A stretch of 64,000 nucleotides of DNA. It comes from Fervidobacterium nodosum Rt17-B1. Its GTDB lineage: Bacteria; Thermotogota; Thermotogae; Thermotogales; Fervidobacteriaceae. A program made the translations under genes and the position numbers. Where the stretch lies: assembly GCF_000017545.1 (NCBI RefSeq), contig NC_009718.1, positions 1,674,001 to 1,738,000 on the forward strand, written 5' to 3'. Of this stretch, positions 27,595 to 35,197 are shown one piece after another. Each line of letters opens with the position of its first letter. The first letter of the stretch is position 1. The notes under the pieces were generated by a model. It was not told where the DNA came from. It did no database searches and worked only from the letters and a program-made list of their open reading frames with translations.

Positions 27595-28782
27595 TTATCT
27601 ACCACAACTGTACAAAATCCTCTTCCTGAATCTTTCAAAATTCCTGTATCCAAATCCATTCCTCTTTAATACTTTTATCTTGTTGTTAAAACCCTCTGTC
27701 GTACTATTCGTATATGGAACATCAAATGCATTTACTATCTCAGAAAACCAGCTCCTAAAAACCTTTACACATCTCATAAATTCAGAAAGTCCACTTTGCT
27801 CTGCTCTCTCTATCCACTTTTTTAATACGAGTCTTGCTTCTTCAGAATTACTGCTCTTTAACACTCTCTTAAATTCTTCTTTGAGTTGATGGGCTTTCCT
27901 CAAATCTTGACTATACCAAAACATTACTTCTAATTCTTCTCTTTGCTCAGGCTCAAGTTCTTCATAATTCTTCAATAACAACTTCCTACTCCTCTTAAAA
28001 TATCTCCTCAAATTACTTCCTAATTCCTTTTGTACCCTTTTCCTCACATTTTCTAAAGCCCAATAAACGTATCGGGTAAAATGAAATTTGTCTATCACTA
28101 TTTTAGCGTTTTTAAAATATGTTTTTGCTACCTCTACAAATGGTCTCCACATATCACAGATAAAATATTTTACTTTATCTCTACCTTTCAGCCTCTTAAA
28201 ATACTCAATTAAAATATTTTGCTTTCTATCTTTCAAAATCTCGATTATTTGCCCTTTTACAGGATCTACAAATATACATTGATATTTTGCTCCACCTGCA
28301 TTGCCTTTAAACTCGTCTACACATATTGCTTCAGAAGAAAACTCATCTACAGTTTGACCTGGATTTACTTTATCAAACAATCTCATAACTGTTGTCACTG
28401 AAACATTTGTGTATTTTGCTACCTCCTTCATACTTGTTAAACTTCCAAGTTGACTTATAATATATGCTGCAAGTCTATTTGTCATCCTTTGAGATTTGCC
28501 TAAAAAACTTATGTGTTCAAAAAACTTCTTCCCACATGCTTTGCAGACATATCTTCTCTTTCTTATAATCAAATATGTTTTCTTGCCCATTATAGGTACG
28601 TCTTTTACCTTCTGTGTGTGATAATCATGTACCTTACTTGTAATATTACCACATTTAGGACATTTGTGGGGCTTTTGTACCTGACTTATGTGAAGTTCTA
28701 TTTCACTTTCATTCTCATTCATTTGGTGAAGAATAATATCTTTCGATTTTAAAAGTTCAGTGATATAATTAGATTTGAGCAC
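27595..28782 (-). CDS. ISL3-family transposase
   Basis: 395 residues. N-terminal zinc ribbon (CPKCGNITSKVHDY and VCKACGKKFF), a helix-turn-helix (TSMKEVAKYTNVSVTTVMRLF), then the DDE catalytic region. The first Asp is in CVDEFKG, the second probably in CDMWRPF or VIDKFHF, and the Glu in NSTTEGFNNKIKVLKR. Full length and intact. The start is GTG at 28782 with AGGAGG 12 nt upstream; both lie in an inverted repeat that could mask them (28779-28865). Confidence 0.92.
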   Translation of the reverse strand: MLKSNYITELLKSKDIILHQMNENESEIELHISQVQKPHKCPKCGNITSKVHDYHTQKVKDVPIMGKKTYLIIRKRRYVCKACGKKFFEHISFLGKSQRMTNRLAAYIISQLGSLTSMKEVAKYTNVSVTTVMRLFDKVNPGQTVDEFSSEAICVDEFKGNAGGAKYQCIFVDPVKGQIIEILKDRKQNILIEYFKRLKGRDKVKYFICDMWRPFVEVAKTYFKNAKIVIDKFHFTRYVYWALENVRKRVQKELGSNLRRYFKRSRKLLLKNYEELEPEQREELEVMFWYSQDLRKAHQLKEEFKRVLKSSNSEEARLVLKKWIERAEQSGLSEFMRCVKVFRSWFSEIVNAFDVPYTNSTTEGFNNKIKVLKRNGFGYRNFERFRKRILYSCGR

Positions 28783-28865
28783 TTATTCTGGATGCCTCCT
28801 TTCTTTTTGAGTGTTTTTTTTGTCATAAAACAGTTTTTATTATAGCAGGCATTCAGAATAAGTGC
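28779..28865 (-). promoter_or_regulatory. Inverted repeat masking the transposase start, with promoter inside
   Basis: Arms 28779-28796 and 28848-28865 are complementary over 17 of 18 bases. On the minus strand the 3' arm contains the GTG start (28780-28782) and overlaps the AGGAGG site (28795-28800). A TATAAT -10 (28839-28844) lies between the arms, so the element's own transcript would lack the 5' arm, while read-through transcripts would carry both. This resembles the protection of IS10/IS50 against external transcription. Confidence 0.6.
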
Positions 28866-28944
28866 TATATTTTTTCCTTTTTACCCACCCCAATATTTAT
28901 TATAGAGCCAGTTTTTTCTTTTCACTCATTTCAACGGGACCTCC

Positions 28945-29910
28945 TTATTCGTATCTAATTCTTGGATCAACTGCTGCGAGGAGTATATCACCAACGAGGT
29001 TACCGATTATAAGTAAAACTGTACTAATTACTGTACTTGCCATAACAACGTAATAATCTTTTTGTAGAAGGGCTTGATAGGTTAACCTTCCAAGTCCAGG
29101 CCATGAGAAGATTGTTTCTGTAATAACTGCACCACTGAGTAATCCTGCCAAACTACCACCAAACATTGTAACAAGGGGGTTAATAGCATTTCGTAATGCA
29201 TGTTTATATATAACAACCCTTTCGGGCATTCCTTTCGCTCTTGCAAATTCTACGTAATCTTCATTAAGAACATCAAGAAGAGTACCTCTTTGGTATCTCA
29301 TTAAACCGGCAAAACCACCAAACGTAAGTGTAAAAGCGGGTAATTGCAACCTCCAAAAGATATCTTTAAATGCATTCCAGACATCGAGTCGAGATGTTTC
29401 GGGACTGTACATTCCACCTATTGGGAACCAGCCTGTTCTTGCGGCCATGTAAAGTAAAACAAGCGCAAGGAAAAATCCGGGAAGCGCTAATCCACTAAAT
29501 GCTATAACTGTTAGTATTTTATCTGTAAGGGTATATTTTTTTAACGCTGAAACTACACCTAATACAACACCGATTATCCATGAAATAACAAATGAATAAA
29601 GTGATAGTACAAAAGTTCCAAGTAGCCTTTCTGATATAAGACTTGCTACAGGACGTCTATAGTAGAAAGAGTAGCCAAAATCTAGTTTAAGTAATTTTCC
29701 AAACCAGTAAAAATATTGTACTACGGCTGGTTTATCAAGTCCAAGTTCTTTTTCCATCGCTTGCAATGTCTCCTTTGAGACAGAAGGGTCAAGCCTGTAC
29801 TGATCTAAAAAATCACCAGGGGATAGTTGCATGAGGGTAAAAACAATTACTGTTATTATCCATAACTCTGGTAGAAGTATTATAAGCCTGCGTGCTATGT
29901 ACTTAATCAA
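28945..29910 (-). CDS. ABC transporter permease (OppB/DppB type)
   Basis: 321 residues with about six helices. N-terminus MIKYIARRLIILLPELWIIT and the following MQLSPGDFLDQYR are typical B-type features. The EAA loop is ARAKGMPERVVIYKHALRNAINP, and the C-terminus is AAVDPRIRYE. The start is TTG at 29910, with GGAGGTG upstream; no ATG fits. It lies downstream of the binding-protein gene and 16 nt before the broken permease gene, so its heterodimer partner may be missing. Confidence 0.9.
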   Translation of the reverse strand: MIKYIARRLIILLPELWIITVIVFTLMQLSPGDFLDQYRLDPSVSKETLQAMEKELGLDKPAVVQYFYWFGKLLKLDFGYSFYYRRPVASLISERLLGTFVLSLYSFVISWIIGVVLGVVSALKKYTLTDKILTVIAFSGLALPGFFLALVLLYMAARTGWFPIGGMYSPETSRLDVWNAFKDIFWRLQLPAFTLTFGGFAGLMRYQRGTLLDVLNEDYVEFARAKGMPERVVIYKHALRNAINPLVTMFGGSLAGLLSGAVITETIFSWPGLGRLTYQALLQKDYYVVMASTVISTVLLIIGNLVGDILLAAVDPRIRYE

Positions 29911-29942
29911 CCCTATTCACCTCCGAAGATTATTAAAAATGC

Positions 29943-29994
29943 TCAATTAAAAAAGTCAATTAAAAAAGTCAATTAAAAAAGTCAATTAAAAAAG
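29943..29994. repeat. Four tandem copies of a 13-bp repeat
   Basis: Unit TCAATTAAAAAAG repeated four times without change, between the binding-protein gene and the permease gene. It lies about 30 nt upstream of the permease ribosome-binding site. Copy number could vary by slippage. Confidence 0.9.
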
Positions 29995-30008
29995 CATGAT
30001 TACTATTA

Positions 30009-30034
30009 ATAAACGCGGGGCGGGATGCCCCGCG
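30009..30034 (-). terminator. GC-rich hairpin after the binding-protein gene
   Basis: Stem CGCGGGGC / GCCCCGCG with a 5-nt loop, followed on minus by TTTATTAATA. The U-tract is short. It probably attenuates transcription into the permeases or protects the 3' end of the binding-protein message, as is common in Opp-type operons. Confidence 0.65.
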
Positions 30035-30069
30035 GTTGTAATGTTTTAATAATGTGTAAAAACTAAATA

Positions 30070-31806
30070 TTATTCTTCTTTATAGAGCCAGTCAAGGTTC
30101 CAAGTTGTTCCTCCCAAGAGTGTTATTTTAACGTTCTTAATTGTATTTCTCCATGCAAAGAGTCTTAAGCTGTTAACTGTGTAAATAAGTGGTATATTTT
30201 CAGATGCGAGTTTTTGGAATTTTGCCCAGTAGTCTTTCACAACATTTTCGTCAAGGATTCTAACGTTTTCTTTGAATATCTTATCAATTTCTTTTTCAAA
30301 ATCTGGTACCCAGTAAATTTTTGGATCAACCCAGTTTGCATTTTCTGGCGAGAGGTTCCAGAAGTGTAACGAACCGTCAAGTGCCCATACGTTTCTTCCA
30401 CCTTGTGGTTCATCTCCACCTGTTAGACCAATGATTATAGCATCCCAGTCGCCAACGTTGAGCATTCTGTTGACAAGTGTGTTGAAATCACCAGGTACAA
30501 ATGTGATATCCATACCAAGTTGTTTTAGAGCAGCTGCTATAATGTTACCTATACCTTCACGGATTGTGTTACCGGCGTTTGTTTCGATTGTGAATTTGAC
30601 TGGTCTACCTTTGCTGTCTATGAGTTTTCCATTCTTGTCCCAGCTAAATCCACCGAGTTTAAGTTCTGCTCTTGCTTTATTTAAATCGTATGGATATTTT
30701 ACTGTGACTTTCTCGTTGTAGAATGGTGAAGCCATTGAAACTGGTGACCATTGTTCAATTGCAAGACCGTTGAAGAGTGTATCAATCATCTTTTTCTTAT
30801 CCATTGCGTAAGCGACTGCTTTTCTGAAGTGTACATTTCTGAACCAGTCTCTCTTTGCCTCGTCTTTGTTGTTCCAGTTGAATGTTATGAATTGTGTACC
30901 ATATGCTGGACCATATGAGAGAACGGTTATGTTGAATTTCTTTTCGTTTTCTTTAAAGTAGTTAAATTCTGTACCTCTTGGTGAGTAAATATCAACTTCT
31001 CCTTTTTCAAATGCCAATTTTTGTGCATCTTGTGAAGATATAATTTTGTAAACTACTTCTTTCAAATATGGCAATTGTGTTCCGTTTTTATCTTTCTTCC
31101 AGTAATTCGGATTTGCTACAAATCTTACGTATTGGTCTGGTACATACTCTACTGGAATGAATGGTCCTAAACCAACAATTTCTTTCTTATTGATTGAATC
31201 GACTGTCCAGAATTCTGCGAATTTTTTGTTTTTAACCCAGCTTTCGGCCTTGTGTTTTGGGAATATGTACATTCCGCCAAGGTATCTGAGAGCAAGCCTA
31301 AATGGTTCTGGATAGTACATTCTAACTGTGTAATCGTTTATCTTTGTTGCTTTTGGTAAGTAATTATTTGTACTCTTTATGACATCTTTGAATGAACTTG
31401 GGATATCTGGGTTTGTGTAAATATCGTTGAGTGTGAAGACAACGTCATCTGCTGTGAATGGTGTACCATCACTCCACTTTACACCTTTTCTAAGGTACCA
31501 TATAATTTCCATACCGCCATCTTTTGTTAGACGTGGACCATCCCATTTTTCCGCGAGTGCTGGATAGAACTTACCGTCTCTCGCATCTCTTTCGATAAGT
31601 GTTCCACCCCAGCTCATGAACATGGCAATGACATCAGAAGAACTTGTTTCTTTGGACACTGTGTCGTTAACTGTTCTTGGACCACTAAGTGTTGGAAGAA
31701 TGAGTGTCCCACCTTTTTTACCCGTTGCATCTGCACCGATGTAGCTTGCAGCAAAAGCGAAGAATACAAATAAAGAAACAAGAAGCGTTACGAGAACCTT
31801 CTTCAT
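30070..31806 (-). CDS. Family 5 extracellular solute-binding protein
   Basis: 578 residues. Signal peptide MKKVLVTLLVSLFVFFAFAASYIGA, no lipobox. The family patterns WYLRKGVKWSDGTPFTADDV (about residues 95-115) and FRKAVAYAMDKKKMI (about 330) are present. The receptor of an Opp/Dpp-type importer; peptides or oligosaccharides are possible and no gene nearby decides which. GGGAGGTG precedes the ATG. It is the third gene of the minus operon, after the two ATPases and before the permeases, and is separated from the latter by a hairpin and tandem repeats. Confidence 0.88.
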   Translation of the reverse strand: MKKVLVTLLVSLFVFFAFAASYIGADATGKKGGTLILPTLSGPRTVNDTVSKETSSSDVIAMFMSWGGTLIERDARDGKFYPALAEKWDGPRLTKDGGMEIIWYLRKGVKWSDGTPFTADDVVFTLNDIYTNPDIPSSFKDVIKSTNNYLPKATKINDYTVRMYYPEPFRLALRYLGGMYIFPKHKAESWVKNKKFAEFWTVDSINKKEIVGLGPFIPVEYVPDQYVRFVANPNYWKKDKNGTQLPYLKEVVYKIISSQDAQKLAFEKGEVDIYSPRGTEFNYFKENEKKFNITVLSYGPAYGTQFITFNWNNKDEAKRDWFRNVHFRKAVAYAMDKKKMIDTLFNGLAIEQWSPVSMASPFYNEKVTVKYPYDLNKARAELKLGGFSWDKNGKLIDSKGRPVKFTIETNAGNTIREGIGNIIAAALKQLGMDITFVPGDFNTLVNRMLNVGDWDAIIIGLTGGDEPQGGRNVWALDGSLHFWNLSPENANWVDPKIYWVPDFEKEIDKIFKENVRILDENVVKDYWAKFQKLASENIPLIYTVNSLRLFAWRNTIKNVKITLLGGTTWNLDWLYKEE

Positions 31807-31808
31807 AC

Positions 31809-32816
31809 CTACACCTCCCTTTTATCTACCAGGTAGCACGAAACCTGGTGATTTGAAGAAACTGATTTCATTTGTGGATATTCTTTTTCACATATATCCA
31901 TTTTAAATGGGCACCTTGGATGGAAGAAACAGCCACTTGGTCTTGCTATTGGGCTTGGTACATTACCTGTTAATATTATACGTTTTCTCTTCTTTTCTAT
32001 TGCAGGGTCTGGAATTGGTGATGCTGATAATAACGCTTTTGTATATGGATGAATAGGATTGTCAAATACTTCATTTACATCTCCCATTTCCACAATTTTT
32101 CCAAGGTACATAACAGCAACGTTGTTACTAATAAATCTAACGAGTGCAAGGTTATGTGAGATAAATACATATGTTAATCCAAGCTCTTGTTGGAACTTCA
32201 AGAGCAAATTTACTATTTGTGCTTGAACAGACACATCAAGTGCAGAAGTTGGTTCATCAAGGTATATTATCTCTGGGTCAACGCTAAGAGCACGTGCGAT
32301 AGCAATTCTTTGTTTTTGCCCACCACTAAATTGGTGTGGATATCTATCCATATGAAATGCTTTTAAACCAACCATCTTCAAAAGTTCAACCGCTTTTTCG
32401 TTTGCTTCTTGTTGATTTTGAACAATTTTGTGGAAGAGCATCGGTTCCGTAAGAATTTGTCCAACTGTCATTCTTGGATTAAGAGAACCAATAGGGTTTT
32501 GGAAAACTATTTGCATTTTTCTTCTAAATGGTAGAAGCTCTTCTCTTGACATTTTTGAAATATCCGTACCAAGGACTTCTATTTTTCCATCTGTTGGATC
32601 AATCAATCTTAGCATTACTCTTGCAGTTGTTGTCTTTCCACAACCAGATTCTCCAACCAATGCGAATGTTTCCCCACGCTTTACTTCAAATGAAACATCG
32701 TCAACTGCTTTAACATCAGCAACATGTTTCTTCATTAGAAATCCTTTGTATATGGGAAAGTATTTTTTTAGGTTTTCTACTTTAATTATTACTTCGTTAT
32801 TTTTTTTATCAGGCAT
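31809..32816 (-). CDS. ABC transporter ATPase (OppF/DppF type)
   Basis: 335 residues. Walker A GESGCGKTT, Q-loop IVFQNPIGSLNPRM, signature FSGGQKQR, Walker B IIYLDEPTSALD, H-loop FISHN (Asn after His instead of Asp). C-terminal domain with CFFHPRCPFKMDIC. Second gene of the operon, overlapping the preceding ATPase gene by 8 nt and ending 2 nt before the binding-protein gene. Confidence 0.93.
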   Translation of the reverse strand: MPDKKNNEVIIKVENLKKYFPIYKGFLMKKHVADVKAVDDVSFEVKRGETFALVGESGCGKTTTARVMLRLIDPTDGKIEVLGTDISKMSREELLPFRRKMQIVFQNPIGSLNPRMTVGQILTEPMLFHKIVQNQQEANEKAVELLKMVGLKAFHMDRYPHQFSGGQKQRIAIARALSVDPEIIYLDEPTSALDVSVQAQIVNLLLKFQQELGLTYVFISHNLALVRFISNNVAVMYLGKIVEMGDVNEVFDNPIHPYTKALLSASPIPDPAIEKKRKRIILTGNVPSPIARPSGCFFHPRCPFKMDICEKEYPQMKSVSSNHQVSCYLVDKREV

Positions 32817-33807
32817 TTACATCCCCTCCGGCTTCTACTGGGTTAAAGCATCTTACAAAATGTCCTGGTTCTAATTCTTCAAATTTTGGTAGTTCTTTAG
32901 TACATTTATCTAATCTTCTTGGGCACCTTGGTGCAAATGGACATACGTCGGGAACATCTATCATTCTTGGCGGTTGTCCGGGTATCGCTTCAATTTTATC
33001 TTGTTTTATATCAACACGTGGTATTGATTTAAGAAGCATATTTGTGTAAGGATGCATCGGTTTGTGGAAGATATCTTCAGCTGGACCAAGTTCCATCTGT
33101 CTTCCACCGTACATGACCATAACCCTGTCAGCCATAGCAGATATAACCCCAAGGTCGTGAGTTATGAATAGCGTTCCTGTTTTTAATTCTTTTTGTAAAT
33201 CTTTCATAAGTTCAAGGACTTGTGCTTGTATTGTAACGTCCAAAGCCGTTGTTGGCTCATCAGCTATAAGTATTTTTGGATTACATGAAAGTGCTATAGC
33301 AATTACCACACGTTGTTTCATTCCACCGCTGAACTCAAATGGGTATGAATTCATTCGTTTTTCAGGTTCGGGTATTTGAACTTTTTCAAGCATCTCGACA
33401 GCAAGCTTCCAAGCAGTTGGTCTATCGACATCTTGATGTTGCATAATCGTTTCTATAAGCTGGTCACCTATTGTATATAACGGGTTAAGTGATGTCAACG
33501 GGTCTTGGAATATCATTGAAATTTCTTTACCTCTTATTTGTGTCAATTCATCTTCGCTCATTTTAACTATGTCTTCTTCTTTACCACGGCCTCTATATAT
33601 AACTTGACCTTGGACAATTTTACCAGGATGATGGATAAGTCTCATAATACTTCTAACTGTTATACTCTTTCCTGATCCGGTTTCGCCAACTATCCCAAGA
33701 ACCTCATTTTCGGAAAGTTCAAAGGAAACATCGTTAACAGCTTTTAATACCCCTTCTTCTAAATAAAACCAGGTACTAAGGTTTCTAACGCTGAGTATCG
33801 ATTCCAA
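32809..33807 (-). CDS. ABC transporter ATPase (OppD/DppD type)
   Basis: 332 residues. Walker A GETGSGKSI, Q-loop MIFQDPLTSLNPLY, signature FSGGMKQR, Walker B ILIADEPTTALD, H-loop ITHDLG, and the C-terminal motif CPFAPRCPRRLDKC. The frame opens at a TTG at 33816, but AGGAGG then sits only 1 nt away; the TTG at 33807 gives a 10-nt spacing and begins MESILSVRNLS. First gene of the minus-strand importer operon, behind a consensus-like promoter. Confidence 0.92.
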   Translation of the reverse strand: MESILSVRNLSTWFYLEEGVLKAVNDVSFELSENEVLGIVGETGSGKSITVRSIMRLIHHPGKIVQGQVIYRGRGKEEDIVKMSEDELTQIRGKEISMIFQDPLTSLNPLYTIGDQLIETIMQHQDVDRPTAWKLAVEMLEKVQIPEPEKRMNSYPFEFSGGMKQRVVIAIALSCNPKILIADEPTTALDVTIQAQVLELMKDLQKELKTGTLFITHDLGVISAMADRVMVMYGGRQMELGPAEDIFHKPMHPYTNMLLKSIPRVDIKQDKIEAIPGQPPRMIDVPDVCPFAPRCPRRLDKCTKELPKFEELEPGHFVRCFNPVEAGGDVNA

Positions 33808-33906
33808 AACTACCAAGCCTCCTTATATAATTATATGATATTAGAAAGGAAGTTAAAAAATATTTAGTTCAAGTTTTTTTATCTATATTTTTAGTATATT
33901 TTAATA

Positions 33907-33970
33907 CTAGCTTCTTAAGCGACACATTTTACCTCTTTTTATTATATCATATTAATTTTAACTAAATCAA
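33907..33970 (-). promoter_or_regulatory. Promoter and possible leader peptide of the minus ABC operon
   Basis: Minus strand TTGATT (33965-33970), 18-nt spacer, TATAAT (33941-33946). About 13 nt later the leader has AGAGG and a six-residue open frame MCRLRS followed by TAG (33907-33927). The promoter is fairly convincing. The leader peptide may be chance. The rest of 33808-34081 is AT-rich with no gene seen. Confidence 0.5.
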
Positions 33971-34081
33971 CTTTACTTTTTTCAAATATAACATAAAATT
34001 TGAGATTTCTAAATTTCTAATTTTGCTGTTTTCCGTTTTCCTTAAGTATGCCAGCCTAATTACAAAAAAATTCAATATAAT

Positions 34082-34813
34082 TTAGAGTAATTCTTTGTTT
34101 AGATATTTTAAGAGCGTCATTACTTTCAGCGAGTATTCTTCCCTTAACGGTGATATATTACCGTAGTTGCTGAGTAATTCTTCCTCAAAAATTGGAATTT
34201 TAATAGTCCCAGAGGAATGGATTATCTCAATAAAATTAACTTTTGCCACAGCATCACCCATTAATGAAGGAAAAAATATTCTATCTTGAGAGAGGTTTGC
34301 GGAAACAATGTTTGATAAATGGACTAAATAATAACCTGATATACGGTAATCTTTTGAGTTTATACTAACTTCGGCTTCTATAATGTAAAGAATATCATTT
34401 TTAATTGTAAATGAAACCAAGTAGATTGGTATAAAAATTTTTGGAATACCTTTCACTGATTTTACATAAAATTCCTGGTTCATCCAAGGTCTAAAGGATA
34501 CAAAGTCAGCTATCAATTTACCATCTTTAGATTTAATATTGTCGAGGAAATTTTTCTTAACTTCTTCAAGGTTCATTTCAAATTTCTTTTTGTTTGGAAA
34601 CTTTATGAAGTACATTAAGATGAAAGGGATAGAATAAACAATTAAAACGAATGCAATCGAATTTTTTGCAAAATGCACTAGATAATTGTATTCTCTTAAG
34701 TATTTGATTTGCTCAACAAAGCTTAAATTTACCAGGAAAAGGAAAATCCCAACAAGGAGTGTTATGACAGAACCTATTGGAAATTTTTGAAAGAAGTATT
34801 TATCAGAATGCAT
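34082..34813 (-). CDS. Membrane protein of unknown function
   Basis: 243 residues, not recognised. Two membrane helices near the N-terminus (about residues 14-36, IGSVITLLVGIFLFLVNLSF, and about 48-68, NSIAFVLIVYSIPFILMYF) are followed by a soluble alpha/beta-looking domain of about 170 residues without motifs. GGGGGGAA precedes the ATG at 34813; an in-frame ATG five codons upstream lacks a site. It lies after xseB on the same strand with a 70-nt gap, so co-transcription is possible but nothing links it to DNA repair. Confidence 0.65.
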   Translation of the reverse strand: MHSDKYFFQKFPIGSVITLLVGIFLFLVNLSFVEQIKYLREYNYLVHFAKNSIAFVLIVYSIPFILMYFIKFPNKKKFEMNLEEVKKNFLDNIKSKDGKLIADFVSFRPWMNQEFYVKSVKGIPKIFIPIYLVSFTIKNDILYIIEAEVSINSKDYRISGYYLVHLSNIVSANLSQDRIFFPSLMGDAVAKVNFIEIIHSSGTIKIPIFEEELLSNYGNISPLREEYSLKVMTLLKYLNKELL

Positions 34814-34883
34814 GCAAGTTCCCCCCATAATATAGATGTGTTAAGGATAAATTTAAATTTTTAGCTAACTTTAGTTAAACTAG

Positions 34884-35150
34884 TTAGTCTAAATCAATTC
34901 TATTTATGAATTCTTCGTATTTTCTGTCGATTTCTTCTTTTTGTTTTTTTATCATCGTTAATTTTTCTTTTGCTTTTGTAAGTAGTAATATTGCTTTTGA
35001 ATAGAGCTCTATCTGTTTTTCTATCTCCAATTCTGATGATAGAAAAGTCGTTTTTATGAATTCAACTAATTCCATTAGTTCTTTAAAGGTTAACTTTTGA
35101 ATGTCTTCTTCAGTCATATTTAGTAATTTTTCGACGCTTTTAATTTCCAT
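34884..35150 (-). CDS. xseB: Exodeoxyribonuclease VII small subunit
   Basis: 88 residues, mostly helical. It shows the XseB pattern: an amphipathic helix ending LSSELEIEKQIELYSKAILLLTKAKEKL (in shape similar to the family LSLEESLxLYExGxxLxxxCxxxL). The N-terminus is a little longer than usual. It lies 47 nt after the large-subunit gene, which supports the assignment. Several copies bind the large subunit to form the nuclease that degrades single-stranded DNA. AGGTATAG before the ATG is a weak ribosome-binding site. Confidence 0.8.
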   Translation of the reverse strand: MEIKSVEKLLNMTEEDIQKLTFKELMELVEFIKTTFLSSELEIEKQIELYSKAILLLTKAKEKLTMIKKQKEEIDRKYEEFINRIDLD

Positions 35151-35197
35151 TATCTATACCTCCATATATCTTTATATATTTTTATCGTGTTTAAACT

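Larger units (their letters stand above)
27427..28909 (-). mobile_element. ISL3-family insertion sequence, 1483 bp
   Basis: Ends begin GGCTCT on both sides, as in ISL3-family termini. Both ends also share TGGGGTGGGTA at positions 18-28. The flanks are an identical direct repeat AGTTTTTT (27419-27426 and 28910-28917), the 8-bp duplication expected for ISL3. It encodes one transposase (27595-28782) and carries its own promoter. It is inserted in codon 7 of a permease gene. The perfect duplication and intact transposase suggest a recent, possibly active copy. Confidence 0.92.
25723..28929 (-). pseudogene. OppC/DppC-type permease gene interrupted by an ISL3-family element
   Basis: The gene starts at the ATG at 28929 (GGAGG upstream), runs six codons, and is cut by the insertion at 27427-28909. 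Removing the element and one copy of the 8-bp duplication restores a continuous frame of 571 codons, starting MSEKKKLKNELNSAQSQNIS. The remaining part, open from the ATG at 27321, keeps all membrane helices, the GSDRYGRDVWSR signature and the EAA loop EAAIALGFPDMRIMWRHIIPN. About 220 residues of extracytoplasmic sequence are inserted between helix 1 and the core, which is unusual. A TGA inside the element end blocks read-in. Function is probably lost or much reduced. Confidence 0.85.

Noticed and set aside
29943-29994. CRISPR-like array
   Set aside because: The 13-bp units are contiguous with no spacers and there are no cas genes. No CRISPR array was seen in the window.
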